From: a bacterium
GTDB lineage: Bacteria > Bacillota > Bacilli > Lactobacillales > Streptococcaceae
Direction: 5' to 3'
Assembly (NCBI GenBank): GCA_905221085.1
Contig: CAJNBT010000007.1
Coordinates: 62,001 to 126,000 of the forward strand
DNA length: 64,000 nucleotides
A program made the position numbers and the translations under genes. The notes beneath the pieces are model-generated. The model was not told where the DNA came from. It saw only the letters and a program-made list of their open reading frames with translations, and did no database searches. How positions within the stretch are numbered: position 1 is the stretch's first letter; each line of letters starts with the position of its first letter. Below, piece after piece: positions 56,152 through 64,000 of the stretch.

Positions 56152-57408
56152 TTAGTCACTTAATAAAGCCTTGCGAACTAGGTTAAATGCATACATAACC
56201 GCAATGTGACGTACATCTGCTCGACTTCTACCTCCTATATTAACCTTGATAACCTCAGTTCCTTGCTCTTGAGCCAAGCCTATGAAGACTGTCCCAGCTG
56301 GATGTCCTTCTAGGCTATCTGGTCCTGCCACTCCAGTCAAACTAAGGCCAAAATCAGACTGGGTCTTGATTCGTGCCTGCTCAGCCATCTTCTGTGCTGT
56401 AAATTCAGACACTACACCATGTTCTTCCAAATCCTTGACAGGAATATCCAACATCTTTGATTTTTCCTCCAAGCTATAGGTCACAAAACCACCCTTAAAT
56501 ATACTTGATGCACCAGAAAAATTCGCCACGGTCGCTTGGAAAAGCCCTGCCGTCAAACTCTCTGCAGCCGTGATGGTTTTCCCTTTCCTTTTCAGTTCTT
56601 CTACCACAATGCTGGCTAAACTAGTTTCTTCCCCATAACCATAGCAAAGGTCTCGTAAAGAAAGGCCTTCAAAGGTCTGGCGATCCAAGATTTGATTTTC
56701 CAAGATATCTAGCACTTGATTCGCCTCTTCTTGACTGCTAGCCTTTGTTGACAGACGCAAGGTTACCTCTCCTGTCTTGGCATAAGGTGCTAAGGTCGGA
56801 TCTGTTTGATTATCAATTAAATCAGCCAAAATCGTAACCAGCTGACTTTCGCCAATTCCAAAGAAACGAAGAATTCGGGAATACAGCTTGCTCCCTGTCA
56901 TCAACTTGGGTAGAAGTTGGTTTAAGACCATGGGTTTCAATTCACTTGGCGGACCAGGAAGGACGACATAGGTCACTCCTTCGACTTCTAATACTCCGCC
57001 CACAGCCAGTCCTGTTTCGTTGGGCAGCGGAGTCGCTCCTTCTACAAGTTGAGCTTGTCTTTCGTTATTCGGTGTTCGGGCATAGTCTGGTCTCTGGGCA
57101 AAAAAGACATCCAACTTCTCCTGAGCCTGAGGATCGAAGACTAATTCTTTCCCTAAAAATTTAGCCAGAGTTTGTTTGGTCAAATCATCCTCAGTTGGCC
57201 CTAAACCACCTGTCAAAATCACCAGACTGCTACGTTGACTGGCAATTTCAAGCAAAGACAAGAGACGAACTTCATTGTCTCCTACAGCCGTCTGAAAATA
57301 TACGTCTACCCCAATCTCTGCTAGTTTTTCTGATAAAAACTGAGCATTGGTATTGACAATCTGTCCTGTCAAAATCTCTGTTCCAACAGCAATGATTTCT
57401 GCTTTCAT
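56152..57408 (-). CDS. cinA: Competence/damage-inducible protein CinA
   Basis: 418-aa protein. N-terminal MoCF-binding-like domain ([20 protein letters not shown], then [20 protein letters not shown] near 66-85) and C-terminal CinA domain ([20 protein letters not shown] near 272-291, [10 protein letters not shown] near 355). In pneumococcus CinA brings RecA to the membrane during transformation; the domains are linked to NMN deamidase and ADP-ribose hydrolysis in other bacteria. A com-box lies upstream. Confidence 0.97.
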   Translation of the reverse strand: MKAEIIAVGTEILTGQIVNTNAQFLSEKLAEIGVDVYFQTAVGDNEVRLLSLLEIASQRSSLVILTGGLGPTEDDLTKQTLAKFLGKELVFDPQAQEKLDVFFAQRPDYARTPNNERQAQLVEGATPLPNETGLAVGGVLEVEGVTYVVLPGPPSELKPMVLNQLLPKLMTGSKLYSRILRFFGIGESQLVTILADLIDNQTDPTLAPYAKTGEVTLRLSTKASSQEEANQVLDILENQILDRQTFEGLSLRDLCYGYGEETSLASIVVEELKRKGKTITAAESLTAGLFQATVANFSGASSIFKGGFVTYSLEEKSKMLDIPVKDLEEHGVVSEFTAQKMAEQARIKTQSDFGLSLTGVAGPDSLEGHPAGTVFIGLAQEQGTEVIKVNIGGRSRADVRHIAVMYAFNLVRKALLSD

Positions 57409-57425
57409 GTTTCCTCCTACCTATC

Positions 57426-57433
57426 TATTCGTA
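57426..57433 (-). promoter_or_regulatory. com-box (SigX/ComX promoter) of cinA-recA
   Basis: TACGAATA on the minus strand, 18 bases before the cinA ATG. This is exactly the octamer read by the competence sigma factor SigX in streptococci. Confidence 0.9.
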
Positions 57434-57446
57434 TTTTTTTGAAAAA

Positions 57447-57475
57447 ATCGCAGGAAATTTCCCACGATTGATTTT
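57447..57475 (-). terminator. lytR terminator
   Basis: AATCG(T)GGGAAA with TTTCC(TG)CGATT and T6 on the minus strand, directly before the com-box. Confidence 0.8.
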
Positions 57476-57493
57476 TTATTTATAGTAAGAAAG

Positions 57494-58510
57494 TTAATTG
57501 TCTTCGTCACCAACAGGTGTTCGTCCAAATAAATCTTCAAATAAGACAACATTTGTTTCAAGCTGAGTGACTTCTTCTTGTCCCAAAGAACGTCTCAAAA
57601 GATTCTGCATTTCCAACATGTGGTTTCTCGTAACAATTTGATAAGAAACGCCTTGTAGCATCTCCCCTTCACCCTTCAACTGTTGTGTTTCAATGGTTTT
57701 AAATGAATCTTTGTAGCCCAACAAGCTTGGAATACTTTTCGCAGATAAATCAATATTAGTCTGCATATTAGTACTTAGGGCTTTTAAGATAGGCTGATAG
57801 TGACTGACACTATTTAAACTAAGAACTTTTTCAACAACTTTTTGAATGACTTCACGCTGACGCTTCTGACGTCCGTAGTCCCCTTCTGGGTCTTGATAAC
57901 GCATGCGTGAGTAAACAAGCGCTTCTTCTCCATTTATTGTCTGTTCTCCAACGCCGATAGAAATGGTGTTAAATTCTTCTTGATCACTGATAGAAATCGG
58001 GAAACCTAGTGTATTATTGACCGTAATACCTCCCACTGCATCGACCAATTGTTGCAATCCTTGCATATTAACCATAATATAGCGATCGATGTGGATATTC
58101 ATCATCTTTTGAATTGTTTCTATAGCAAGTTCTGCTCCACCACCAGCATAGGCAGCGTTTAGCTTCGCTTCTTCAATACTACCATCTTTATGTTGAATTT
58201 TAGTCAGGATATCACGTTCCAAACTCGTCATCGTCGTTTTCTTTGTGTGAGGATTGACAGTCAGCAAAATCATACTGTCACTATTTCCAGCCCACTGATC
58301 CGTACGTTCCACATTCCCAGTATCAACCCCCATTAACAGAATGGTCAAAGGCTCTGTTGCTTCAATAACCTTGGTTTCTTCTCCTATTTTTTTATAGGTT
58401 TTTGCCAAAGTCTCTGTACCCTGCTGATAAATAGTATAAGCAAAAACACCGACACCCAAAACTGTCACAGCTAGAAAAGCTAGCACCATTCCAATAATTT
58501 TTTTAATCAT
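57494..58510 (-). CDS. lytR: LytR-CpsA-Psr (LCP) family cell-wall ligase
   Basis: 338-aa protein with one N-terminal membrane anchor (MIKKIIGMVLAFLAVTVLGV) and an extracellular LCP domain: LLMGVDTGNVERTDQWAGNS near residues 58-77, SDSMILLTVNPHTKKTTM near 77-94, VNMQGLQQLVDAVGGITVNN near 147-166 and SRMRYQDPEGDYGRQKRQRE near 204-223 (the D-Y-x-R-x-x-R-Q motif). LCP enzymes attach teichoic acid or capsule to peptidoglycan. Last gene of tsaE-GNAT-lytR. Confidence 0.93.
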   Translation of the reverse strand: MIKKIIGMVLAFLAVTVLGVGVFAYTIYQQGTETLAKTYKKIGEETKVIEATEPLTILLMGVDTGNVERTDQWAGNSDSMILLTVNPHTKKTTMTSLERDILTKIQHKDGSIEEAKLNAAYAGGGAELAIETIQKMMNIHIDRYIMVNMQGLQQLVDAVGGITVNNTLGFPISISDQEEFNTISIGVGEQTINGEEALVYSRMRYQDPEGDYGRQKRQREVIQKVVEKVLSLNSVSHYQPILKALSTNMQTNIDLSAKSIPSLLGYKDSFKTIETQQLKGEGEMLQGVSYQIVTRNHMLEMQNLLRRSLGQEEVTQLETNVVLFEDLFGRTPVGDEDN

Positions 58511-58517
58511 ATTTCTA

Positions 58518-59036
58518 CTAATCTATCAGTTTACCCATCAAGTAAACGTCGATAAAGTCCCCTTCTTCTATGTACGCACCGCGCTCTTGTCTACCTTCAA
58601 TTACAAAACCATATTTTTGATACAGATGAACTGCAGCTTGATTACGAGTTTGGACAGTCAGTTGGAGACGACGCAAAATACCACTTGCTTGTGCCCACTC
58701 TATCGCTTCTTCTAACAAAAAACTTCCCAAGCCATTATTCCAATATCTTTTTCCAATCACAATGAAGAGATTTCCAATATGACGGACTCTCTTGCGCTGG
58801 TCAGCTGTAATATTTACAAGGCCAGCAATTTCATCATTCAGTAAGGCAAGTAAAGTGATTTGATTTTCTGAGTGAGCCTGTTTATCCAAAAACAACTCCA
58901 TCTCAGTATCTGTCAATAGAATACCTTCCCCGTCCAGACTGGTAAAATCTGTCTCCAAACTCACACGATTTAAAAACGTCACTAATTCAGCTGCATCTTC
59001 AGCTTCTGCTTCCCTAATGAGCAATTCATACTCCAT
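58518..59036 (-). CDS. GNAT N-acetyltransferase
   Basis: 172-aa GNAT protein: MEYELLIREAEAEDAAELVT at the start, GNLFIVIGKRYWNNGLGSFL near residues 87-106 (acetyl-CoA loop, G-N-N-G-L-G) and VQTRNQAAVHLYQKYGFVIE near 129-148. RimJ/RimL-like proportions. Next to tsaE (10-base overlap with it) and lytR; target unknown, a position shared with the pneumococcal order as I remember it. Confidence 0.92.
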   Translation of the reverse strand: MEYELLIREAEAEDAAELVTFLNRVSLETDFTSLDGEGILLTDTEMELFLDKQAHSENQITLLALLNDEIAGLVNITADQRKRVRHIGNLFIVIGKRYWNNGLGSFLLEEAIEWAQASGILRRLQLTVQTRNQAAVHLYQKYGFVIEGRQERGAYIEEGDFIDVYLMGKLID

Positions 59037-59469
59037 ATTGAAGCTCCTCTAACAATTTCTCAGCACGCAACCCCTTTGCCTGGAAATTTAAACGGCGTCC
59101 ATCTGCTTCTTTTAGAATTTCCAATTCTAAATAAGTATTTGGCAAGGCATCACCTAAAAGATGGCCCCACTCAATGACAGTCACTCCACCACTAAAGAGA
59201 AACTCATCCAAGTCGATAGAATCCGCATCTCCCTCAATACGATAAACATCTAGGTGATAAAGTGGAAGACGACCTTCATACTCTCTTACGATAGTGTAAG
59301 TTGGACTCTTAATCATCTGAGAAATCTGTAACCCTTTAGCAAGACCTTTTGTAAAGGTCGTTTTACCTGCGCCCAGTTCTCCAGTTAGAATTAAAACATC
59401 ATTCTTTTCTAATAGATGACCCAAATGCTCCCCTAAGGCTTGCAGCTCTTCTTCATTTTTTGTGTACAT
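59026..59469 (-). CDS. tsaE: tRNA threonylcarbamoyladenosine biosynthesis ATPase TsaE
   Basis: 147-aa ATPase. Walker A LTGELGAGKTTFTKGLAKGL near residues 28-47, SPTYTIVREYEG near 56-67, YHLDVYRI near 71-78 and EWGHLL near 99. With TsaB and TsaD it makes the t6A base in ANN-decoding tRNAs. First gene of the tsaE-GNAT-lytR operon. Confidence 0.97.
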   Translation of the reverse strand: MYTKNEEELQALGEHLGHLLEKNDVLILTGELGAGKTTFTKGLAKGLQISQMIKSPTYTIVREYEGRLPLYHLDVYRIEGDADSIDLDEFLFSGGVTVIEWGHLLGDALPNTYLELEILKEADGRRLNFQAKGLRAEKLLEELQYGV

Positions 59470-59553
59470 ATTCTTATTATACCAAAAACTTTTCTTTTGT
59501 GTCTATTTTCCTGCTAAACTTACCATCATAACCTCCATAAAAACAAGCTTTCT

Positions 59554-60174
59554 CTAAAAGAAAATGAGCGTAGCAATGACCAATACAAGATCTCGGAAAA
59601 TATGACCATAAAAGGAAACTTCCTTCTTAACCGAATTTGGGACAAGATAGGCTGCAAAAAACAAACCCAGTCCAATATAAATCAGAAGAGAGACAATGGT
59701 CATTGGATTTCTTAAGAAGAGAAGTGTTGCTAAAATAGTCACCGACACTGTCTTTTTTCTGTCTAGCATAGCAAGAAAATCGCGCATGTATTTTTTCAAG
59801 GGTAAAAAAATCAGCAAATCTAGTCCAAATAGGAAAAAGAAGGATGGCAATAAAAAGTCAACTAATTCTTGCTGCAACGTATTTTTGATGAACAAGTTGT
59901 CTGACAAAACAAGGACAGCTCCTAACAAATTAATTAAGAGCAGGATACTGTAAAAAAGCTTCACTGACTGCTTACTGGCTAGGACACTATGGACTTCTTG
60001 CTTACGGGTATAAAGATAATTTACTCCAGCACAGATTCCTGAAACGAAGACCATACTTCCGATGAAAAAAGCTGTACTTTGTTTAAAGGACAAGATGCAT
60101 TCTTTCCATAGGAAACAGCTACTCAAACTGATTTGAATTAAAGCTAACAAAAATAAGATTCTCATTGATTTCAT
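59554..60174 (-). CDS. comM: ComM-like competence immunity membrane protein
   Basis: 206-aa protein with about six to seven hydrophobic segments (for example ILFLLALIQISLSSCFLW, FIGSMVFVSGICAGVNYLY, LFYSILLLINLLGAVLVL, FLLPSFFFLFGLDLLIFL, VTILATLLFL, IVSLLIYIGLGLFFAAYLV) and no other domain. Size, topology and location close to the cinA-recA-lytR block fit ComM, the early competence protein that protects cells from the CbpD murein hydrolase they release. Preceded by AGGAAGGG and by a -10 with ComE-like half sites. Assignment is from memory of the pneumococcal protein. Confidence 0.75.
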   Translation of the reverse strand: MKSMRILFLLALIQISLSSCFLWKECILSFKQSTAFFIGSMVFVSGICAGVNYLYTRKQEVHSVLASKQSVKLFYSILLLINLLGAVLVLSDNLFIKNTLQQELVDFLLPSFFFLFGLDLLIFLPLKKYMRDFLAMLDRKKTVSVTILATLLFLRNPMTIVSLLIYIGLGLFFAAYLVPNSVKKEVSFYGHIFRDLVLVIATLIFF

Positions 60175-60198
60175 CTTTTCTCTCCCTTCCTACCAATC

Positions 60199-60245
60199 AT
60201 TATACTAGGAGAAAAGAGAGAACTGTTTCTAATCTTCTCAAATGT
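60199..60245 (-). promoter_or_regulatory. comM promoter with possible ComE half sites
   Basis: Minus-strand TATAAT (60199-60204). Upstream are ACATTTGAG and ACAGTTCTC, similar to the ComE repeat ACAnTTGAG, but 19 bp apart instead of the usual 21 and the second half is poor. The -35 region is otherwise weak, as expected for an activated promoter. Confidence 0.4.
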
Positions 60246-60407
60246 CTTTTTAAGACGCTAAACAAACATGAGAGGCTAAACTTGAAATCAAAAAACGCAC
60301 CATATCAAAAACTAAAAAGTTTGATATCATGCATCATGTCTTAAACTAATTGACTATTCTTTCTATTCAAATGAGCTTTTTAACCAATTGATTGAGCCAA
60401 TCCACTC

Positions 60408-60821
60408 TTAAAACCAAAGAGCAATTTCTCGCTTAGCTGACTCTTCTGAATCTGAACCATGTACAACATTTTGAATAGCTTGGTTTTCACCAGCCGCTTT
60501 TGCAAAATCACCTCGAATAGTGCCTGGTAAAGCTTCTTCTGGGCGAGTCGCACCCATCATGGTCCGCCAAGTTTCGATTACTTTGGGACCAGAAATAATA
60601 CCCACAAGAACTGGACCTGAAGTCATGAATTCACGAATCGGTGGGTAAAAACTTTGGCCAACCAAGTCCTGATAGTGCTGGTCAATCAACTCTTCTGAAA
60701 CCTGTGAATGCAACTCCAATTTTTCGATTGTAAAACCACGTTGTTCGATGCGTTTCAACACCTCACCCACTAATCCTCTTTTTACACCATCTGGTTTGAT
60801 GATAAAAAATGTTTGTTCCAT
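60408..60821 (-). CDS. ndk: Nucleoside diphosphate kinase
   Basis: 137-aa enzyme: [20 protein letters not shown] at the start, [20 protein letters not shown] near residues 52-80, [20 protein letters not shown] near 88-107 and the catalytic His in [16 protein letters not shown] near 115-130. It equilibrates NTP pools. Start ATG at 60821 with AAAGGAG 6 bases upstream. The frame is open a further 73 codons upstream, but that part is translated BOX repeat and is not part of the protein. Confidence 0.96.
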   Translation of the reverse strand: MEQTFFIIKPDGVKRGLVGEVLKRIEQRGFTIEKLELHSQVSEELIDQHYQDLVGQSFYPPIREFMTSGPVLVGIISGPKVIETWRTMMGATRPEEALPGTIRGDFAKAAGENQAIQNVVHGSDSEESAKREIALWF

Positions 60822-60850
60822 ACCTGTCTCCTTTGTCAGCTTCTTTCTTT

Positions 60851-61048
60851 TATACTCTTCGAAAATCTCTTCAAACCACGTCAACGTCGCCTTGCCGTAG
60901 GTATGGTTACTGACTTCGTCAGTTCTATCCACAACCTCAAAACAGTTTTTTGAGCTGACTTCGTCAGTTCTATCTACAACCTCAAAGCAGTGCTTTGAGC
61001 AACCTGCGGCTAGTTTCCTAGTTTGCTCTTTGATTTTCATTGAGTATT
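60851..61048 (-). repeat. BOX element, A1-B2-C1
   Basis: Minus-strand boxA to boxC: ends in TGAGTATT (61041-61048, boxA start) and TACTCTTCGAAAATCTCTTC (60852-60871, boxC). Two boxB copies share TGACTTCGTCAGTTCTATC. The about 198-bp length equals one A, two B and one C. It separates rpoC from ndk. Confidence 0.95.
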
Positions 61049-61087
61049 ATTTTACCACATTTCATGGAAAAATGGAGAAAGTTTTCA

Positions 61088-61114
61088 GAAAAGAAAGAGA
61101 ACCCGAAGGCTCTC
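61088..61114 (-). terminator. rpoC terminator
   Basis: GAGAGCC, TTCG tetraloop, GGTTCTC and a T-rich run on the minus strand. Confidence 0.85.
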
Positions 61115-61123
61115 CATTCTCTT

Positions 61124-64000
61124 TTATTCTACTGTTTCTTCCACAGTTTCAACGGCAGTATCCACAACTACTTCTGTTGTTTCTTCATTTCCTTCTTCCT
61201 CTACTGGAGGATTAAGGTATTCTTCTTCGTTGATAGCATGTGGTTCAAGGTTACGGTAACGGGCCATACCAGTACCTGCTGGGATGATTTTACCGATGAT
61301 AACATTTTCTTTAAGTCCAAGGAGATGGTCTTTCTTACCACGGATAGCCGCATCAGTGAGGACACGAGTTGTTTCCTGGAAGGAAGCTGCTGACAAGAAA
61401 CTGTTGGTTTCAAGTGAGGCTTTGGTAATTCCCATAAGGACTGGGCGACCTGTCGCTGGAACTCCACCTGCGATAAGGACATCTTTGTTAGCATCTGTAA
61501 AGTCATTGATATCCATGAGGGTACCCATGAGAAGATCTGTGTCACCTGGATCCATGATACGGACTTTACGAATCATTTGACGAACCATTACCTCGATGTG
61601 TTTGTCACCGATTTCTACCCCTTGGCTACGGTAAACTTTTTGTACTTCACCGAGAAGATAAGTTTCAACTGACAAGACATCACGAACTGCAAGGAGACGT
61701 TTTGGTTGGATAGAACCTTCTGTAAGAGCAGCACCACGCGCTACTTGGTCCCCAACTTCTACACGCATACGAGCTGTAAATGGAACGACGTACTCACCTT
61801 CGCCAGTTTCACCCTTAACAAAGACTTTCTTAGTACGAGTTGATGCATCTTCTTCGATAGCTGTAACTTGTCCTTTAACCTCTGTGATAACTGCTTCCCC
61901 TTTAGGATTGCGGGCTTCAAAGATTTCTTGGACACGAGGAAGACCCTGGGTGATATCGGTATTTGAGGCAACTCCACCCGTGTGGAAGGTACGCATTGTA
62001 AGCTGTGTACCAGGTTCCCCGATAGATTGGGCAGCGATTGTACCAACTGCTTCACCAACTTCAACCGCATCACCAGTCGCCAAGTTGATACCATAACAGT
62101 GACGGCAGACACCGTGACGAGTGTTACATGTAAATACAGAGCGGATAGTCACTTCTTCCACACCAGCATTAACAATTTCACGCGCCTTGTCTTCTGTAAT
62201 CAACTCATTTGGACCGATAATCACTGCACCAGTTTCTGGATGTTTAACAGTTTTCTTAGTGTAACGACCATTGAGACGCTCTTCGAGTGACTCGATCATT
62301 TCTTTTCCTTCTGCGATAGAACGGATCAAGAGACCACGGTCTGTTCCACAGTCATCCTCACGGATGATAACATCTTGGGCAACGTCAACCAAACGACGAG
62401 TCAAGTAACCTGAGTCGGCTGTCTTAAGGGCCGTATCAGTCATACCTTTACGGGCACCGTGAGTTGAGAAGAACATTTCCAATACCGACAAACCTTCGCG
62501 GAAGTTTGAAAGGATTGGCAATTCCATGATACGTCCGTTCGGAGCCGCCATCAAACCACGCATACCGGCAAGCTGTGAGAAGTTTGAGATGTTACCACGG
62601 GCTCCAGAGTCCATCATCATAACGATTGGGTTCTTAGGATCTTGGTTGGCAATCAAGCGTTTCTCAAGTTTTTCACGGGCAGCACGCCATTCAGCTGTAA
62701 CGGCATTGTAACGCTCGTCGTCTGTGATCATACCACGACGGAATTGTTTTGTGATTTGTTCTACACGTTTGTGTGATTCTTCGATGATTTCAGCCTTGTC
62801 ATCAACGACTGGGATATCGGCAATACCCACTGTCAATCCTGCAAGAGTTGAGTGGTGGTAACCGAGGTTCTTCATACGATCAAGTAGAGCAGAAGTTTCT
62901 GTCGTACGGAAACGTTTGAAGATTTCAGCGATGATATTTCCAAGGTTTTTCTTCTTGAATGGAGGGTTGAGTTCAAGATTGCTGATAGCTTCCTTGATAT
63001 CTCCACCAAGTGGCAAGAAATATTTAGCTGGAACGCCTTCTGTCAAGTTGGCATTGTTTGGTTCTTGCAAGTATGGTAGACCCTCTGGCATGATGTCGTT
63101 GAAGAGGATTTTACCAACTGTTGTAAGCAAGACTTTATGTTTTTGCTCTTCTGTCCAAGGCTTGTTGAGGCTGTCTGTTGCAATACCAACACGTGAGTGG
63201 AGGTGGACATAACCATTGCGGTAAGCCATAACCGCTTCGTCACGGTCCTTGAAGACCATTCCTTCACCTTCACGACCAGCTTCTTCCATAGTCAAGTAGT
63301 AGTTACCCAAAACCATATCCTGAGATGGAGTAACAACTGGTTTACCATCTTTCGGGTTCAAGATATGCTCAGCAGCGAGCATCAAGATACGAGCTTCTGC
63401 TTGGGCTTCTTCTGAAAGCGGTACGTGAATGGCCATTTGGTCCCCGTCAAAGTCGGCATTGTAGGCTTCACAGACAAGCGGGTGCAAGCGAAGGGCCTTA
63501 CCATCAATCAAGACTGGCTCGAAGGCTTGGATACCCAAACGGTGAAGGGTCGGTGCGCGGTTAAGAAGTACTGGGTGTTCTTTGATCACTTCTTCAAGGA
63601 TATCCCAGATACGCTCATCTCCGCGTTCGACCAAGCGTTTAGCAGCTTTGACGTTTTGCACGATATCACGTGCAACGATTTCACGCATCACAAATGGTTT
63701 AAAGAGCTCGATCGCCATTTCACGTGGCACACCACATTGGTACATCTTAAGAGTTGGACCAACTGCGATAACGGAACGTCCTGAGAAGTCAACACGTTTA
63801 CCGAGCAAGTTTTGACGGAAGCGTCCTTGTTTACCTTTGAGCATGTGGCTCAATGATTTAAGTGGACGACTACCTGGTCCTGTGATTGGACGACCACGAC
63901 GACCATTGTCAATCAAAGCGTCAACCGCTTCTTGAAGCATACGCTTCTCATTTTGAACGATGATACCTGGTGCATTCAACTCAAGCAAACGAGCCAAACG
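61124..64000 (-). CDS. rpoC: DNA-directed RNA polymerase beta' subunit, 3' part
   Basis: The last about 958 codons of rpoC; the 5' part lies beyond the window and the frame is open to its edge. Visible: [20 protein letters not shown], the [13 protein letters not shown] segment, the catalytic [16 protein letters not shown] (three Mg-binding Asp), the bridge-helix/trigger-loop region ([20 protein letters not shown] then [20 protein letters not shown]), the zinc site near CGTDRG...[13 protein letters not shown], and a Glu/Val-rich tail. Normal C-terminus with a short acidic extension. Confidence 0.99.
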   Translation of the reverse strand, partial: RLARLLELNAPGIIVQNEKRMLQEAVDALIDNGRRGRPITGPGSRPLKSLSHMLKGKQGRFRQNLLGKRVDFSGRSVIAVGPTLKMYQCGVPREMAIELFKPFVMREIVARDIVQNVKAAKRLVERGDERIWDILEEVIKEHPVLLNRAPTLHRLGIQAFEPVLIDGKALRLHPLVCEAYNADFDGDQMAIHVPLSEEAQAEARILMLAAEHILNPKDGKPVVTPSQDMVLGNYYLTMEEAGREGEGMVFKDRDEAVMAYRNGYVHLHSRVGIATDSLNKPWTEEQKHKVLLTTVGKILFNDIMPEGLPYLQEPNNANLTEGVPAKYFLPLGGDIKEAISNLELNPPFKKKNLGNIIAEIFKRFRTTETSALLDRMKNLGYHHSTLAGLTVGIADIPVVDDKAEIIEESHKRVEQITKQFRRGMITDDERYNAVTAEWRAAREKLEKRLIANQDPKNPIVMMMDSGARGNISNFSQLAGMRGLMAAPNGRIMELPILSNFREGLSVLEMFFSTHGARKGMTDTALKTADSGYLTRRLVDVAQDVIIREDDCGTDRGLLIRSIAEGKEMIESLEERLNGRYTKKTVKHPETGAVIIGPNELITEDKAREIVNAGVEEVTIRSVFTCNTRHGVCRHCYGINLATGDAVEVGEAVGTIAAQSIGEPGTQLTMRTFHTGGVASNTDITQGLPRVQEIFEARNPKGEAVITEVKGQVTAIEEDASTRTKKVFVKGETGEGEYVVPFTARMRVEVGDQVARGAALTEGSIQPKRLLAVRDVLSVETYLLGEVQKVYRSQGVEIGDKHIEVMVRQMIRKVRIMDPGDTDLLMGTLMDINDFTDANKDVLIAGGVPATGRPVLMGITKASLETNSFLSAASFQETTRVLTDAAIRGKKDHLLGLKENVIIGKIIPAGTGMARYRNLEPHAINEEEYLNPPVEEEGNEETTEVVVDTAVETVEETVE

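Noticed and set aside
60822..61040. 73-codon N-terminal extension of ndk
   Set aside because: It is translated BOX repeat, with the boxB segment appearing twice as [12 protein letters not shown]. The true start at 60821 has AAAGGAG and gives the normal 137-aa enzyme.

Overview
The window looks like chromosome of a mitis-group Streptococcus (S. mitis, S. pseudopneumoniae, S. oralis or S. pneumoniae relatives). The evidence is pneumococcal BOX repeats, a SigX (ComX) com-box in front of cinA-recA, a ComM-like competence immunity gene, the pheS-GNAT-pheT operon, low-GC codon use and strong GGAGG ribosome binding sites. Most genes lie on the minus strand. No tRNA, rRNA, CRISPR array, insertion sequence or intact integrase was seen.

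Positions 1-1500 hold the 5' end of a family 31 glycosidase gene and a decayed Fic-like toxin locus. Positions about 1525-11930 form an AT-rich accessory island sitting at the 3' end of rpsI. A 51-bp copy of the rpsI 3' end, with several synonymous changes, lies at 1525-1575 in the same orientation as the intact gene end at 11882-11932, as expected for left and right attachment sites of an element that integrates into rpsI. The island carries a zinc-ribbon protein, a DUF1643 protein behind five 11-bp tandem repeats, a small lipoprotein, a deaminase-fold gene broken at an A8 tract, an HpaII-like restriction-modification pair, an XRE regulator / eight-TM membrane protein / ImmA-like metallopeptidase operon, and decayed plus-strand genes driven by a promoter that overlaps the XRE promoter and its operator-like palindrome. 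No integrase remains visible, so the element is probably immobile.

From 11.9 to 64 kb the content is core genome: rplM-rpsI with an L13-type leader; an ABC-2 exporter; pheS-GNAT-pheT with a T-box; ribU with an FMN riboswitch; trmL behind a probable attenuator; a SAM hydrolase with a dedicated ECF transporter; trkAH potassium uptake; pflB; dinB; uppP; a DUF2207 surface protein; a fused amino-acid ABC transporter; ilvBNC-ilvA with a CodY-like box; fakA with an Asp23 partner; rpmB; a LytTR regulator with its membrane partner; a MarR-controlled heterodimeric ABC exporter; yebC; a MATE pump; cinA-recA (competence); an LCP protein, GNAT and tsaE; comM; ndk; and the 3' part of rpoC.

The most interesting candidates are the deaminase gene with a homopolymer frameshift inside its catalytic domain, the XRE-membrane protein-metallopeptidase operon (possibly a repressor/protease-gated defence effector or an element lysogeny switch with cargo), the multiplied extended -10 motif at 2076-2130, the leader with an intrinsic terminator before trmL, and a strongly expressed micro-ORF at 39.2 kb. 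All family assignments were made by eye from sequence motifs; no database search was run.
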